Assembly (NCBI RefSeq): GCF_020075495.1
Contig: NZ_JABYQT010000005.1
Span: 186,001 to 250,000 of the forward strand
From: Vreelandella aquamarina
Lineage (GTDB): Bacteria; Pseudomonadota; Gammaproteobacteria; Pseudomonadales; Halomonadaceae
DNA length: 64,000 bases
Reading direction: 5' to 3'
Made by a program: the position numbers and the translations under genes. The notes beneath the pieces are model-generated. The model worked only from the letters and a program-made list of their open reading frames with translations, was not told where the DNA came from and made no database searches. Of this stretch, positions 1 through 9,458 are shown piece after piece. How positions within the stretch are numbered: the first letter of the stretch is position 1; every line of letters starts with the position of its first letter.

Positions 1-1
1 T

Positions 2-88
2 AGGAATTCCGATCCCGAGATTCACATAGAATCCATCTTCAAGTTCGCGTGCTACGCGCTGTGCCATCTGTTCACGTGTCAAAGCCAT
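2..88 (-). CDS. scoB: 3-oxoacid CoA-transferase subunit B (5' end only)
   Basis: The first 29 codons of the B subunit of a succinyl-CoA:3-ketoacid CoA-transferase; the rest lies beyond the left edge. The visible N-terminus begins MALTREQMAQRVARELEDGF and continues into NLGIGIP, the conserved glycine-rich opening of the B subunit. An ATG with a GAGGT-like ribosome site fixes the start. It follows scoA on the same strand after about 59 bases, the usual A-then-B order. The two subunits together move CoA from succinyl-CoA to acetoacetate. The catalytic glutamate of the B subunit is outside the window, so activity cannot be judged. Confidence 0.85.
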   Translation of the reverse strand, partial: MALTREQMAQRVARELEDGFYVNLGIGIP

Positions 89-147
89 GGAGACTACCTC
101 GTTATCAACATTGAGAAAGGTGAGCAAACTGTTCATCACGCCAGGTA

Positions 148-849
148 CTAGTTGCCATGAACCGTGCGCTTTTCGATACGCTTTTCAAAGGTGCCTTGAA
201 TGATACGGTCCACATAGATACCCGGCGTATGAATCTGGCTGGGCTCGAGCTCACCCGGCTCGACGATCTCCTCGACTTCGACAACGGTGACCCTGCCAGC
301 CGTGGCAGCCAGCGGATTGAAGTTCTGGGCGGTATGGCGATATACCACGTTGCCATATCGGTCTGCCTTCCAGCCTTTCACGATGGCGAAGTCCCCTACG
401 AGCGCCTCCTCCATGATGTAGTGGCGGCCGTTGAATTCGCGTACCTCCTTGCCTTCACCAATCGGCGTGCCATAGCCGGTGGCCGTATAGAACGCCGGAA
501 TGCCGGCACCACCGGCACGCATGCGTTCGGCCAGGGTCCCCTGGGGGGTCAATACGACTTCGATCTCGTCATTGAGCATCTGCTGTTCGAAAAGAGCATT
601 TTCACCCACATAGGAGGCAAATATCTTGCTGATCTGGCGGTCTTCCAGCAGCACGCCCAGGCCAAAGCCATCCACTCCACAATTATTGGAGGCAACCGTC
701 AGGTTCTTGACCCCGCGCCGCTTGATTTCCGCTATGAGATTTTCAGGAATTCCGCATAGTCCGAACCCGCCGGCCAGCACGGTCATTCCATCTTCAATAC
801 CTTCCATCGCTTCTTCATAGGAAGCAACACGCTTGTCGAATCCTGCCAT
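148..849 (-). CDS. scoA: 3-oxoacid CoA-transferase subunit A
   Basis: A 233-residue A subunit of succinyl-CoA:acetoacetate CoA-transferase, a cytoplasmic enzyme that activates or releases acetoacetate and links ketone-body or polyhydroxybutyrate breakdown to the TCA cycle. The N-terminal [12 protein letters not shown] segment (about residues 27-38) is the CoA-transferase family I signature, and the SNNCG stretch near residue 54 is typical of the SCOT type. Length matches the family. It starts at an ATG preceded by a GAGGT-type ribosome site and heads a two-gene operon with scoB. Nothing in the sequence shows how it is regulated. Substrate choice (acetoacetate rather than 3-oxoadipate) is inferred from overall resemblance. 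Confidence 0.9.
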   Translation of the reverse strand: MAGFDKRVASYEEAMEGIEDGMTVLAGGFGLCGIPENLIAEIKRRGVKNLTVASNNCGVDGFGLGVLLEDRQISKIFASYVGENALFEQQMLNDEIEVVLTPQGTLAERMRAGGAGIPAFYTATGYGTPIGEGKEVREFNGRHYIMEEALVGDFAIVKGWKADRYGNVVYRHTAQNFNPLAATAGRVTVVEVEEIVEPGELEPSQIHTPGIYVDRIIQGTFEKRIEKRTVHGN

Positions 850-1144
850 GGTCGTACCTCGCCTTGTTATCGTTCAGTGATCGAGAACTTCTCTATAGCC
901 CTGAATGGTTCTTCGCCTGTCCATCAGGTTAGTCTTCTTGTTGTTCCAGTGTATTAGTTTATGAAGATTCGAGGGCAGCTTGCTGGCGTTTCGCACGCTG
1001 GCGCATGCCCCATGATTCAGCAGTGCAAACGAACAAGGCATTAGCCTAACCGTCTCTATACCAGCGACGTCAAGACGGCTTTCGCTAGGCAATCCGGGTT
1101 CGATCCATTAGCATTTATTATTGTTGATCTTTTAAGGAAGAGGC
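850..1144. other. Divergent intergenic region, no gene seen
   Basis: About 295 bases separate scoA (reverse) from the acyltransferase gene (forward). It must carry both promoters, but I could not fix convincing -35/-10 pairs. The AT-rich stretch ending in a TTTTAAGGAAGAGG ribosome site belongs to the forward gene. No RNA gene or repeat is apparent. Confidence 0.4.
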
Positions 1145-2026
1145 ATGGCTTTTTTCACGGGTACGGTCAGCGTCTTGCTGCTTACGCTCAACACATTGTT
1201 CTGGGGCGTTCCGCTGATCGCCTTGACCATCTTGAAGGTAATCATTCCGGTACAGCGTTACAGAGCATGGATTCTGAAAGCGCTTTGCGCCGTGGCACTG
1301 AACTGGATCGGTGTCAACCTATGGTGGATGAAGCGCTGGTTGAAGCCCCGGATAACGTTTTCTGTTCCGGACTCCTTGAGTCCCGATCAATGGTGGCTGG
1401 TCATCTCCAACCATCGCAGTTGGACAGATATATTCATCTTGCTGATGGCGGTACACCGCCGTGTTCCCATGCCGCGTTTCTTTCTCAAGCGCCAGCTGAT
1501 CTGGATTCCGATTGTGGGCCTTGCCTTCTGGGCGCTCGAGTTTCCCTTCATGCGCCGCTTCAGCCGCGAGCAGATTGCAGCCAACCCCAAACTTGCCACC
1601 ATTGATCGCCAATCGACCGAATTGATGTGTCGTCAGGCACGCCATGCACCCATCGCCATTTTCAACTTCGTTGAAGGCACCCGATTCACTCCTGCCAAGC
1701 GCGATGCGCAAAAAAGCCCTTACCGTCATCTTCTGCGTCCTAAGGCCGGTGGAGTTTCTCAAGTGCTTAGCCTGCTTGGCGATCAATTGAATGGTATTCT
1801 AGATGTGACGATCAGCTATGCTAATCCGTCGCCGACCTTTTGGGGATTTCTATGCGGCCAGGAAGCACCCGTCATGCTTCATGCGAGGCAGCTGGCCATT
1901 CCTCAGTGGATGTACGAATCCAACCACTCCGATGAAAAGCAGCACAAGGAACGCTTCCACGCATGGATCAATTCACTCTGGCAGGAAAAAGATACCCTGT
2001 TGGACAGCCAGACCGACCACGATTAG
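1145..2026 (+). CDS. YihG-like membrane acyltransferase (PlsC superfamily)
   Basis: A 293-residue acyltransferase that most resembles YihG, an alternative 1-acylglycerol-3-phosphate acyltransferase. A hydrophobic N-terminus (about residues 5-35) anchors it in the inner membrane. Acyltransferase motif I is NHRSWTD with His90 and Asp95 in the HX4D spacing; motif III is EGTRF at 177-181. It would transfer an acyl chain to lysophosphatidic acid or a related lysophospholipid. An AAGGAAG site lies just before the ATG. Its 3' end overlaps the next gene by 64 bases, so the two are probably translated from one message. The exact acceptor and acyl donor cannot be read from sequence. Confidence 0.82.
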   Translation: MAFFTGTVSVLLLTLNTLFWGVPLIALTILKVIIPVQRYRAWILKALCAVALNWIGVNLWWMKRWLKPRITFSVPDSLSPDQWWLVISNHRSWTDIFILLMAVHRRVPMPRFFLKRQLIWIPIVGLAFWALEFPFMRRFSREQIAANPKLATIDRQSTELMCRQARHAPIAIFNFVEGTRFTPAKRDAQKSPYRHLLRPKAGGVSQVLSLLGDQLNGILDVTISYANPSPTFWGFLCGQEAPVMLHARQLAIPQWMYESNHSDEKQHKERFHAWINSLWQEKDTLLDSQTDHD

Positions 2027-2937
2027 TCAATTGGCTCGGCGCGTGCCTGGTAGCCAGCCTGCTGGCGGGGTGCGCGGGGCCTTCGTCCACCCAGCGTGTC
2101 GATACCATACCTGCTGCCAGTACAAGTCAGCTCAACGGCAACTGGGTGGAAATTCAGCGAGGCGATACGCTTGGCAAACTGGCGAACCGGGCCAATGTTC
2201 CTCTCGAACGTCTGGAGCGTTTCAATCCAGGTGTGAATGCCACACGACTAGCCGTCGGTCAGCGCCTGCTGATCCCCACCCAGCAGGAGCGCGCGCCTTC
2301 GGGCGGCCCCTACCGCTACCAGATACGCGCCAGGGATACCTACTCGAGCATTGCCCGGCACTTTGGTACCACCAGCGGACGAATCCAGAGCGCCAACCCT
2401 GGCACGTCGCCTACGGCGCTTAAAATCGGACAGATCGTCAGCGTGCCGCTTTCAGGTAGCGCGCCGCGCCGCGCATCCTCCAGTAGCGGCGTATCTTCCT
2501 CGAGCAGTAGCGCCAGCAGCCGACCGGCGGCGCCTGCGCCTGCACCGTCAGCCCTGCCGGCCTCGGCGCGGCGTTGGCCCTGGCCGCTGGAGGATTATCG
2601 TATTGTGCGGCGTTTTGGTGCCGATGATAGAGGCACGCTGCAACCCATGCTCCTGGCTACCCAGGCAGGTGCCAAGGCGCAGGCGGTAGCGCCTGGCGAG
2701 GTGCGTTTTGCCAACGGCATGCGTCAGTTGGGCGAAGTGGTCATCGTGCATCATGCCGATAATCTTCAGTCCGTATATGCCCTTTGCGAGCGTACGCTGG
2801 TCTCGGTGGGCCAGCAGGTCAAAACCGGTGATGCCCTGTGCGATGTGGGCCAGAGCAGCGCCAGCCAGCGCTACGACCTGCTGTTTGATCTACGCCAGGG
2901 TGGCAAGCCTATCGATCCGCGCCAGGTGCTGCGCTAG
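1963..2937 (+). CDS. LysM and M23-like lipoprotein (NlpD-type)
   Basis: A 324-residue predicted lipoprotein. The N-terminal signal ends in a lipobox, LLAGC, near residue 36, so it should be lipid-anchored. Two LysM peptidoglycan-binding domains follow (about 60-107 and 118-163), then a Ser/Ala/Pro-rich linker (about 165-205) and a C-terminal M23/LytM-like domain. That domain lacks the zinc ligands: the usual HxH strand reads DLLFDLR. It is therefore more likely an amidase activator of the NlpD/EnvC type than a peptidase. The ATG lies inside the upstream acyltransferase gene, with AAGGAA about 11 bases before it; no other ATG fits the signal peptide. The classical nlpD neighbour rpoS is absent, so I give no symbol. 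Confidence 0.8.
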   Translation: MDQFTLAGKRYPVGQPDRPRLVNWLGACLVASLLAGCAGPSSTQRVDTIPAASTSQLNGNWVEIQRGDTLGKLANRANVPLERLERFNPGVNATRLAVGQRLLIPTQQERAPSGGPYRYQIRARDTYSSIARHFGTTSGRIQSANPGTSPTALKIGQIVSVPLSGSAPRRASSSSGVSSSSSSASSRPAAPAPAPSALPASARRWPWPLEDYRIVRRFGADDRGTLQPMLLATQAGAKAQAVAPGEVRFANGMRQLGEVVIVHHADNLQSVYALCERTLVSVGQQVKTGDALCDVGQSSASQRYDLLFDLRQGGKPIDPRQVLR

Positions 2938-2954
2938 CCAGGGGACAGGAATGT

Positions 2955-2982
2955 GCAAAAGCCCCTTTTCAGGGGCTTTTGC
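2955..2982. terminator. Bidirectional hairpin terminator
   Basis: A perfect 11-bp stem (2955-2965 with 2972-2982) around a 6-base loop, with A-rich and T-rich arms so that either strand ends in a TTTT tract. It sits between the lipoprotein gene (forward) and gcvT (reverse), which converge here. Confidence 0.85.
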
Positions 2983-3011
2983 CAGTGCTTTCGTGACGCT
3001 CGGCAGTGGTC

Positions 3012-4124
3012 TCAGCCGCGGTAGTAGCCGGGCTTGATGAAGGGCATGGCGGTTACCGTCATGGGCAAGCGCTTGCCTCGCACTTCAGCAAATACCTGGC
3101 TTCCCGGCGCGTCCCACTCCCGGCTCACATACCCCATCGCCACCGGTTTGCCTATACTCGGCCCGAAGGTGCCCGAAGTGACTTCGCCCACCTGATTACC
3201 GGCGTCATCCACCAGTACGGCGCCTTCACGAATAGGCGCACGGCCTTCCGCTAAAAGCCCCACGCGTTTACGCATGTGATCCTTGGTATCCACCTGATGC
3301 AGGATCAGATCCGCGCCCGGAAAACCGGCCGATCGCTCTCCCCCATGACGGCGCGGTTTGCCGATCGCCCAGATCAGTCCAGCTTCGACAGGCGTAGTCG
3401 AGGCATCCATATCATGCCCATACAGGCAAAGCCCCGCTTCAAGGCGCAGTGAATCACGCGCGCCCAGCCCGATTACTTCCACTTCCGGCTCGGCCAGCAG
3501 GCGTTGGGCAAAGGCTTCGCAGTCGTCGGCAGCAACGGAGATCTCGAAGCCATCTTCTCCCGTGTAGCCACTGCGGCTCACCCAGACATCGCATCCAGCG
3601 ATGTTGAAGCGCTGGTGCTGCATGAACACGAGCTCGCAGGCCTCAGGACATAGACGCTGCATCACTACGTGCGCCTGCGGCCCCTGTAGCGCCAGCAAAC
3701 CACGGTCCAGCGGTTCGATTTCATGCGTAGACCCCAGGTTAGCGCGCAGATGCGCCAGGTCCTGGTCCTTGCAGGCGGCGTTGACGACCAGGTAGAAATG
3801 CTCGCCTGCGTTGACCAGCATCAAGTCATCAATGATGCCGCCCTCGGTGCTGGTGAACAGCCCATAGCGTTGCTGCCCCTTCTCCAGACCTACCAGGTCG
3901 GCGGGAATCAGGGTTTCCAGCGCTTTAGCCGTATCGGGCCCCGAGATCAGGATTTGCCCCATGTGCGATACATCAAACAGACCACACTGCTGGCGTGTAT
4001 GCTCGTGCTCTTTCTTGACACCCAGCGGGTACTGCACGGGCATCTCATACCCCGCAAAGGGCACCATCTTGGCACCCAGTTTAAGATGCAACGCATGCAG
4101 CGGCGTATGCTTCAAGTCGTTCAT
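3012..4124 (-). CDS. gcvT: Aminomethyltransferase, glycine cleavage T-protein
   Basis: A 370-residue T-protein of the glycine cleavage system. It takes the aminomethyl group from lipoylated GcvH, releases ammonia and loads 5,10-methylene-tetrahydrofolate. The N-terminal KLGAKMVPFAGYEMPVQY segment and the later SRSGYTGEDGFE motif (about residues 187-198) are hallmarks of the folate-binding GcvT fold. I chose the ATG at 4124 because AAGGAGC lies a few bases before it; an upstream in-frame Met at 4145 has no such site. It lies downstream of the symporter on the same strand, but a strong hairpin separates them. The other glycine cleavage genes, gcvH and gcvP, are about 2 kb away on the opposite strand. 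Confidence 0.95.
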   Translation of the reverse strand: MNDLKHTPLHALHLKLGAKMVPFAGYEMPVQYPLGVKKEHEHTRQQCGLFDVSHMGQILISGPDTAKALETLIPADLVGLEKGQQRYGLFTSTEGGIIDDLMLVNAGEHFYLVVNAACKDQDLAHLRANLGSTHEIEPLDRGLLALQGPQAHVVMQRLCPEACELVFMQHQRFNIAGCDVWVSRSGYTGEDGFEISVAADDCEAFAQRLLAEPEVEVIGLGARDSLRLEAGLCLYGHDMDASTTPVEAGLIWAIGKPRRHGGERSAGFPGADLILHQVDTKDHMRKRVGLLAEGRAPIREGAVLVDDAGNQVGEVTSGTFGPSIGKPVAMGYVSREWDAPGSQVFAEVRGKRLPMTVTAMPFIKPGYYRG

Positions 4125-4145
4125 GATAGCTCCTTGATGAAACAA

Positions 4146-4172
4146 GAATCGGGAAGCCTGGCTTCCCGATTC
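4146..4172 (-). terminator. Hairpin between symporter gene and gcvT
   Basis: A perfect 12-bp stem (4146-4157 with 4161-4172) and a 3-base loop, followed on the reverse strand by TTGTTT. It could end symporter transcription or reduce read-through into gcvT, which starts only 22 bases beyond it. Confidence 0.6.
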
Positions 4173-4214
4173 AGTCAGTACATGAATGTCACGCTACCCA
4201 GCTTTCGTCGCGCG

Positions 4215-5621
4215 CTACTTGTCGTGGTCCAGCGCTTCGCCGGGCAGAACCTCCTTGCCGGCAAAGTAGTCCTTGGTCAGCTTGAATACCACCGGTGACA
4301 GCAGGGCCAGCGCAATCAGGTTGGGTATGGCCATCATGGCGTTGAAGGTATCCGCCATCAGCCAGATAAAGCCAAGCTGGGCGATTGCCCCAAGTGGAAT
4401 GGCGATGACGAACAGCACGCGATACAGCATGATGGAGCGCGTACCAAACAGGAACTGGAAGCACTTCTCGCCATAAAACGACCAGCCAAGAATGGTAGTA
4501 AATGCAAAGATGGATAGCGCAATGGCGACGATCGGGTTACCTAGCCCGGGCAGCGCCTGATCAAAGGAGAGTGCAGTCAATGACGCCCCCTCCTCACCGG
4601 TCTGCCATACCGTCGAGGTCAGAATGACCAGTGCCGTGATGGTGCACACGATGATGGTATCGATGAAGGTACCCAACATGGCGATGAGTCCTTGGCGCAC
4701 CGGGTTCTTGGTCTTGGCGGCGGCGTGAGCAATCGGTGCACTCCCCAGGCCCGCTTCGTTGGAGAAGATACCCCGCGCCACACCAAAGCGAATGGCCGCC
4801 ATTACCGCCGCGCCTGCAAAACCGCCCGCAGCGGCGATAGGATTGAAGGCATAATAGAAAATCAAGCCGAACGCGTCGCCAATCTGCCCGGCGTTGATGA
4901 TCAGCACTACCAGGCCTGTAATCACGTAGGCAATTCCCATGATGGGCACCAGCTTGCCGGCCACCTTGGCAATACGCTTGATACCCCCCAGGATAACCGC
5001 CCCCGCCAGTACCATGATCACCACGCCGGTCAGCCAATGCGGCACACCAAAGGTCGCATCCATGGCATCCGCCACTGAATTGGACTGCACCGTATTGCCG
5101 ATACCAAACGCCGCTACTGCACCAAAGAACGAGAACAGTCCAGCCAGCCAGAGCCATTTTTTGCCCAGACCATTCTTGATGTAGAACATCGGGCCACCGA
5201 CATGGTAGCCCGTGTTGTCGGTCTCCCGGTAGCGTACGGCAAGTACCGCTTCTGAAAACTTGGTGGCCATACCCACCAGCGCGGTAATCCACATCCAGAA
5301 CACGGCTCCTGGGCCGCCTAACGCAATTGCGGTTGCCACGCCAGCAATATTGCCGGTTCCGATCGTGGCGGAAAGGGCGGTCATCAGCGCGTTGAAAGGC
5401 GAGATTTCACCCTCTTCTCCCGCCTTATCCGCCGCTTGCTTCTGGTTTGGCTTGGCATCGCGCCCGTGCCACATTAGCTTGAAACCCATGCCGAGCTTTC
5501 TGATCGGCATCAGTTTCAGGCCAATTTGCAGATAGATCCCCACGCCTAGCAGCAGAAGCAGCATCAATGGGCCCCACACCACCCCATTGACTGCCCCGAC
5601 GAGGCTATTCAAAGTTTCCAC
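4215..5621 (-). CDS. Alanine/glycine:cation symporter (AGCS family)
   Basis: A 468-residue polytopic inner-membrane transporter of the AGCS family, which imports alanine or glycine with sodium or protons. The family signature is present: GTGNIAGVATAIALGGPGA (about residues 92-110) followed by FWMWITALVGMATKFSE. About ten hydrophobic segments can be traced, and the length is typical. AAGGAGAAG precedes the ATG. Lying between gcvT and gcvHP, it probably supplies glycine to the cleavage system; this is inferred from position, because family members differ in choosing alanine or glycine. A hairpin follows it before gcvT. Confidence 0.92.
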   Translation of the reverse strand: METLNSLVGAVNGVVWGPLMLLLLLGVGIYLQIGLKLMPIRKLGMGFKLMWHGRDAKPNQKQAADKAGEEGEISPFNALMTALSATIGTGNIAGVATAIALGGPGAVFWMWITALVGMATKFSEAVLAVRYRETDNTGYHVGGPMFYIKNGLGKKWLWLAGLFSFFGAVAAFGIGNTVQSNSVADAMDATFGVPHWLTGVVIMVLAGAVILGGIKRIAKVAGKLVPIMGIAYVITGLVVLIINAGQIGDAFGLIFYYAFNPIAAAGGFAGAAVMAAIRFGVARGIFSNEAGLGSAPIAHAAAKTKNPVRQGLIAMLGTFIDTIIVCTITALVILTSTVWQTGEEGASLTALSFDQALPGLGNPIVAIALSIFAFTTILGWSFYGEKCFQFLFGTRSIMLYRVLFVIAIPLGAIAQLGFIWLMADTFNAMMAIPNLIALALLSPVVFKLTKDYFAGKEVLPGEALDHDK

Positions 5622-6034
5622 ACGCTTCTCCTTAACCCTGTTAGTTCGCTTTTTATAGGTGTTTGACGGTTAATCTGCCGACATTCATCCTTATCTTGTA
5701 TCCCCTGCGCTGGGCATGCCAGGTCCGAAGCTGGCAATATTCAAACGCTTGGGCGAAACACTCGTATGTTTTACACCATTTAGTTGGTGCTCTTCCATGT
5801 CAATACCGCATCTGCATGGCAAATGAGCAATCGGCGCCATCATGAGCTTGCCCGCCGGCCATTGACGTTGCCTGCCAGCGGCACATTTTCTCGCTGGAGA
5901 AATTTGTTTCCAATCAGAAACACGTTAACATACGCCCAAACCTGCCCATTGCCTGGCATGCGGACAGTCGCCAAGACCAGCGACAAGCGCTAGTATTCAA
6001 CAGTCCAGACACTTGTTTCATAAAGGGAATCACC
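5622..6034. promoter_or_regulatory. Divergent control region between symporter and gcvH
   Basis: A 413-base gene-free stretch between two divergent transcripts of glycine metabolism. I see no glycine riboswitch: the conserved aptamer cores are not recognisable on either strand. One feature stands out, an inverted repeat GTTTC-N6-GAAAC at 5906-5921, which could be an operator. A weaker CCAGCG/CGCTGG pair lies at 5875-5897. Neither site has an assignable regulator. Confidence 0.35.
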
Positions 6035-6424
6035 ATGAGCAACCTTCCTTCGAATCTTCGCTACGCCAAAAGCCACGAGTGGGTACTTGACCACGAGGAT
6101 GGCACGGTCAGTGTGGGCATTACCGATCATGCTCAGCAAGCCCTTGGCGATGTGGTATTTGTCGAGCTGCCCGACGTTGGCAAGACGCTGGCCCAGGGCG
6201 AGGAGTTTGGCGTCATCGAATCGGTCAAAGCCGCGTCAGATCTTTACTCGCCGGTGACAGGCGAGGTGATCGAGGTCAATGAAGCACTCGAAGACGCTCC
6301 TGAAACAGTCAACGAGGCGCCTTATGAAGGCGGCTGGATCATGAAAGTACGCCTTGACGACAAGAACCTGGATGCGCTGCTCGACGCTGACGCCTACCAG
6401 GCCACGCTAAGCGCTGACGATTAG
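6035..6424 (+). CDS. gcvH: Glycine cleavage system H protein
   Basis: A 129-residue lipoyl carrier protein that shuttles the aminomethyl intermediate between GcvP, GcvT and the lipoamide dehydrogenase. The lipoylation site is Lys65 within [13 protein letters not shown], and the SHEWV start of the fold is at 13-17. Length is normal. An AAAGGGAAT ribosome site precedes the ATG. It is the first gene of a gcvH-gcvP unit; a strong hairpin stands in the 82-base gap before gcvP. The lipoamide dehydrogenase (L-protein) gene is not in this window. Confidence 0.96.
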   Translation: MSNLPSNLRYAKSHEWVLDHEDGTVSVGITDHAQQALGDVVFVELPDVGKTLAQGEEFGVIESVKAASDLYSPVTGEVIEVNEALEDAPETVNEAPYEGGWIMKVRLDDKNLDALLDADAYQATLSADD

Positions 6425-6430
6425 AAATGA

Positions 6431-6462
6431 TGATGGAGCCTGCCTGAGTGCAGGCTCCATCA
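6431..6462 (+). terminator. Hairpin between gcvH and gcvP
   Basis: A perfect 13-bp stem (6431-6443 with 6450-6462) and a 6-base loop. No T tract follows directly, so it may be a leaky attenuator or an RNA-stabilising structure that leaves more gcvH than gcvP message, rather than a full terminator. Confidence 0.55.
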
Positions 6463-6506
6463 GTAATACCCCTGCAAAGTTTCTTTTTCACGCTCGGAAT
6501 CTTCCC

Positions 6507-9401
6507 ATGCCTTTTGAAACACGCCGCTTGGCCGAACTGGCCGACCACGATGCTTTTATCAAACGCCATAACGGCCCCTGCGCGGCCGAAGTGGAAACCA
6601 TGTTAAAAGTGCTCAACTTAAAGCGCATGGAAGATCTGATCGAGCAGACCGTGCCCGGCGATATCCGGCTGGGCCGTGAGCTTGACCTGGACGAACCGCG
6701 CAGCGAGGCCGAAGCGCTCGAGTACTTGAGCCAGCTGGCCCGCCAGAACCGCGTGGCCAAAAGTTATATCGGGCAAGGCTATTACGGCACTTACATGCCT
6801 GCGGTCATCCAGCGCAACGTGTTCGAAAATCCAGGCTGGTATACCGCCTACACGCCCTACCAGCCCGAAATTTCCCAAGGGCGCCTGGAAGGATTGCTGA
6901 ATTTTCAGCAGGTCATCATGGACCTGACCGGCATGGAGCTTGCCAATGCCTCCTTGCTGGATGAAGCGACCGCGGCGGCCGAAGCCATGGCGCTATGCAA
7001 ACGCAGCAACAAGAAGAGCAAATCCAATGCCTTCTTTGTGGCCGATGATATCTTTCCCCAGACCCTGGACGTGGTAAAAACCCGCGCGGCATTTTTCGGC
7101 TTTGAACTGATCAGCGGCCCGGCGCAGGAGCTTGCCGACCACAATGTATTCGGCGCTCTTGTTCAATACCCTTCGGCCAGCGGTGAGCTGCACGACCTGA
7201 AGCCGTTGCTGGACGCCGCAGCCGAGCGCAGCGTCATGACCTGCGTGGCATCCGACTTGCTCAGTCTGGTACTGCTCAAGGAGCCGGGTGCGCTGGGTGC
7301 CGATATCGTCATCGGCAACTCGCAGCGCTTTGGCGTGCCGATGGGCTTTGGCGGACCGCACGCTGCATTCTTTGCCACCTCGGACAAGCTCAAGCGCTCC
7401 ATTCCCGGTCGGATCATCGGCGTATCCAAGGATAGCCGCGGCAACACGGCGCTGCGTATGGCCATGCAAACCCGTGAGCAGCATATTCGCCGCGAAAAAG
7501 CCACCTCCAATATCTGCACTGCGCAAGCGCTGCTGGCCAATATCGCGGGTTTCTACGCCACGTATCATGGCGCCGAAGGCTTGCGCAAGATAGCCGGCCG
7601 AGTGCATCGACTGACCACCGTGCTGGCACAAGGCCTGACTCAGGCGGGAATCACTCTGGCCCACGACAGCTGGTTCGATACGCTGCGCTTGACGGGTATC
7701 GATGCGGGCAAGGTTCATGGACGCGCCATGACCCACGGTATCAACCTGCACTACTTCGCCAATGGCGATGTCGGCATAAGCCTTGATGAAACCACGTCGG
7801 CCCACGATGTTGCTACGCTGTTCGACGTACTGCTGGCTGACGAGCATGGGCTTTCGGTCACTGCGCTGGACGAGCAGGTTGTGGCCAATGGCATGACCGG
7901 TATTCCCGGTGCCTGTCAGCGCGAAAGCGACTTCTTGAGCCATCCGACCTTCAACCGCTACCGCAGCGAAACGGAAATGCTGCGCTACTTGAAGCGGCTG
8001 GAAAACAAGGACCTTTCCCTTGTCCATGCAATGATTCCGCTGGGTTCGTGCACCATGAAACTGAACGCCACCAGCGAGATGATTCCGGTCTCCTGGCCGG
8101 CATTTGCCCACCTGCACCCGTTCGCGCCGCGTGACCAGGTCGCAGGCTATCATCAAATGATTGATGAGCTGGCTGCTTTCCTGGTGGAGATCACCGGCTA
8201 TGACCACATTTCCATGCAACCCAACTCGGGCGCTCAGGGCGAATACGCGGGTCTTCTGGCCATTCGTCGTTACCAGGCAGCGCAGGGCGAATCACATCGT
8301 AACGTATGTCTGATCCCAAGTTCGGCGCACGGTACCAACCCGGCAACCGCGGCCATGGTGGGCATGGATGTCGTGGTAGTGGAGTGTGACCAGAACGGCA
8401 ATATCGATATCGACGACCTGACCGACAAGGCCGCCAAGCATAGCGAGCGGCTTTCGGCGATCATGATCACCTATCCGTCCACCCATGGTGTGTTCGAGTC
8501 GCATGTACGCAAGGTGTGCGAGATCGTACACCAGCACGGCGCCCAAGTGTACGTGGATGGCGCCAACATGAATGCCCAGGTCGGCCTGACACGCCCGGGC
8601 GACTTCGGTGGCGACGTATCTCACTTGAACCTGCACAAGACGTTCTGCATTCCTCACGGCGGCGGTGGCCCCGGCATGGGCCCGATTGGCGTCAAGGCTC
8701 ACCTGGCGCCGCACGTTTCCAACCATGTGGTCACACCTGTCAATGGCGTCAATGAAGCGAGTGGTGCCGTATCGGCGGCGGCCTTTGGCAGTGCCTCGAT
8801 CCTGCCTATCTCCTGGGCCTATATCAAGATGATGGGCGCACGCGGCCTACGCGAGGCCACCGAGCTTGCCATCTTGAACGCCAACTATATTGCCAAGCGC
8901 TTGGGAGAGGCTTACCCCATTCTCTATCGCGGTGCCAATGGTCATGTGGCGCATGAGTGCATTATCGATATTCGCCCGCTCAAGGCAGCATCGGGCATCA
9001 GTGAAGAAGATATCGCCAAGCGCCTGATGGATTACGGTTTCCACGCGCCCACCATGTCGTTCCCGGTACCGGGTACGCTGATGATAGAGCCCACGGAGTC
9101 CGAATCACTTTACGAGATCGATCGCTTCTGCGACGCCATGATCGCGATCCGTGAGGAGGTCAAGCGTATCGAGGCAGGAGAATGGCCGCTCGACAATAAC
9201 CCGCTGGTCAACGCACCCCATACCCAGGCGGACATCATGGATAGCCAGTGGGAGCGGCCTTATGACCGCCGTCTCGGCGCCTTCCCGAGTGAAGCCGTGA
9301 CAGCGGCCAAGTACTGGCCTGCCGTGAATCGGGTAGATAACGTGTTTGGCGACCGGCAACTGGTCTGCTCGTGCCCCAGCATCGACGAGTATCGCCACTA
9401 A
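6507..9401 (+). CDS. gcvP: Glycine dehydrogenase (decarboxylating), P-protein
   Basis: A 964-residue P-protein, the single-chain (fused alpha-beta) type. It uses PLP to decarboxylate glycine and passes the aminomethyl group to GcvH. The PLP lysine is Lys711 in [18 protein letters not shown], with a glycine-rich loop after it. The N-terminal half carries the paired domain with [10 protein letters not shown] and [12 protein letters not shown]. Length matches the roughly 950-residue family. The ribosome site before the ATG is weak, fitting dependence on gcvH transcription. The gene ends 21 bases before the long terminator stem shared with the convergent LysR gene. Confidence 0.96.
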   Translation: MPFETRRLAELADHDAFIKRHNGPCAAEVETMLKVLNLKRMEDLIEQTVPGDIRLGRELDLDEPRSEAEALEYLSQLARQNRVAKSYIGQGYYGTYMPAVIQRNVFENPGWYTAYTPYQPEISQGRLEGLLNFQQVIMDLTGMELANASLLDEATAAAEAMALCKRSNKKSKSNAFFVADDIFPQTLDVVKTRAAFFGFELISGPAQELADHNVFGALVQYPSASGELHDLKPLLDAAAERSVMTCVASDLLSLVLLKEPGALGADIVIGNSQRFGVPMGFGGPHAAFFATSDKLKRSIPGRIIGVSKDSRGNTALRMAMQTREQHIRREKATSNICTAQALLANIAGFYATYHGAEGLRKIAGRVHRLTTVLAQGLTQAGITLAHDSWFDTLRLTGIDAGKVHGRAMTHGINLHYFANGDVGISLDETTSAHDVATLFDVLLADEHGLSVTALDEQVVANGMTGIPGACQRESDFLSHPTFNRYRSETEMLRYLKRLENKDLSLVHAMIPLGSCTMKLNATSEMIPVSWPAFAHLHPFAPRDQVAGYHQMIDELAAFLVEITGYDHISMQPNSGAQGEYAGLLAIRRYQAAQGESHRNVCLIPSSAHGTNPATAAMVGMDVVVVECDQNGNIDIDDLTDKAAKHSERLSAIMITYPSTHGVFESHVRKVCEIVHQHGAQVYVDGANMNAQVGLTRPGDFGGDVSHLNLHKTFCIPHGGGGPGMGPIGVKAHLAPHVSNHVVTPVNGVNEASGAVSAAAFGSASILPISWAYIKMMGARGLREATELAILNANYIAKRLGEAYPILYRGANGHVAHECIIDIRPLKAASGISEEDIAKRLMDYGFHAPTMSFPVPGTLMIEPTESESLYEIDRFCDAMIAIREEVKRIEAGEWPLDNNPLVNAPHTQADIMDSQWERPYDRRLGAFPSEAVTAAKYWPAVNRVDNVFGDRQLVCSCPSIDEYRH

Positions 9402-9422
9402 GACACCAGGAAGCACTGAGTA

Positions 9423-9458
9423 GCCGCAGCTACCCGAGATTACTCGGGTAGCTGCGGC
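9423..9458. terminator. 16-bp bidirectional hairpin containing a stop codon in its loop
   Basis: A perfect 16-bp GC-rich stem (9423-9438 with 9443-9458) closed by the 4-base loop ATTA. It lies between convergent gcvP and the LysR gene. The right arm encodes the last residues of the LysR protein and its stop codon falls in the loop. No T tract follows on either strand, so it may act by blocking read-through or by protecting both 3' ends. Confidence 0.7.

Noticed and set aside
5622..6034. Glycine riboswitch before gcvH
   Set aside because: Sought because of gene context, but neither conserved aptamer core nor the tandem arrangement is visible on either strand.
6993..8219. 408-residue reverse frame opposite gcvP
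   Set aside because: Antisense to gcvP; no recognisable family and no ribosome site.
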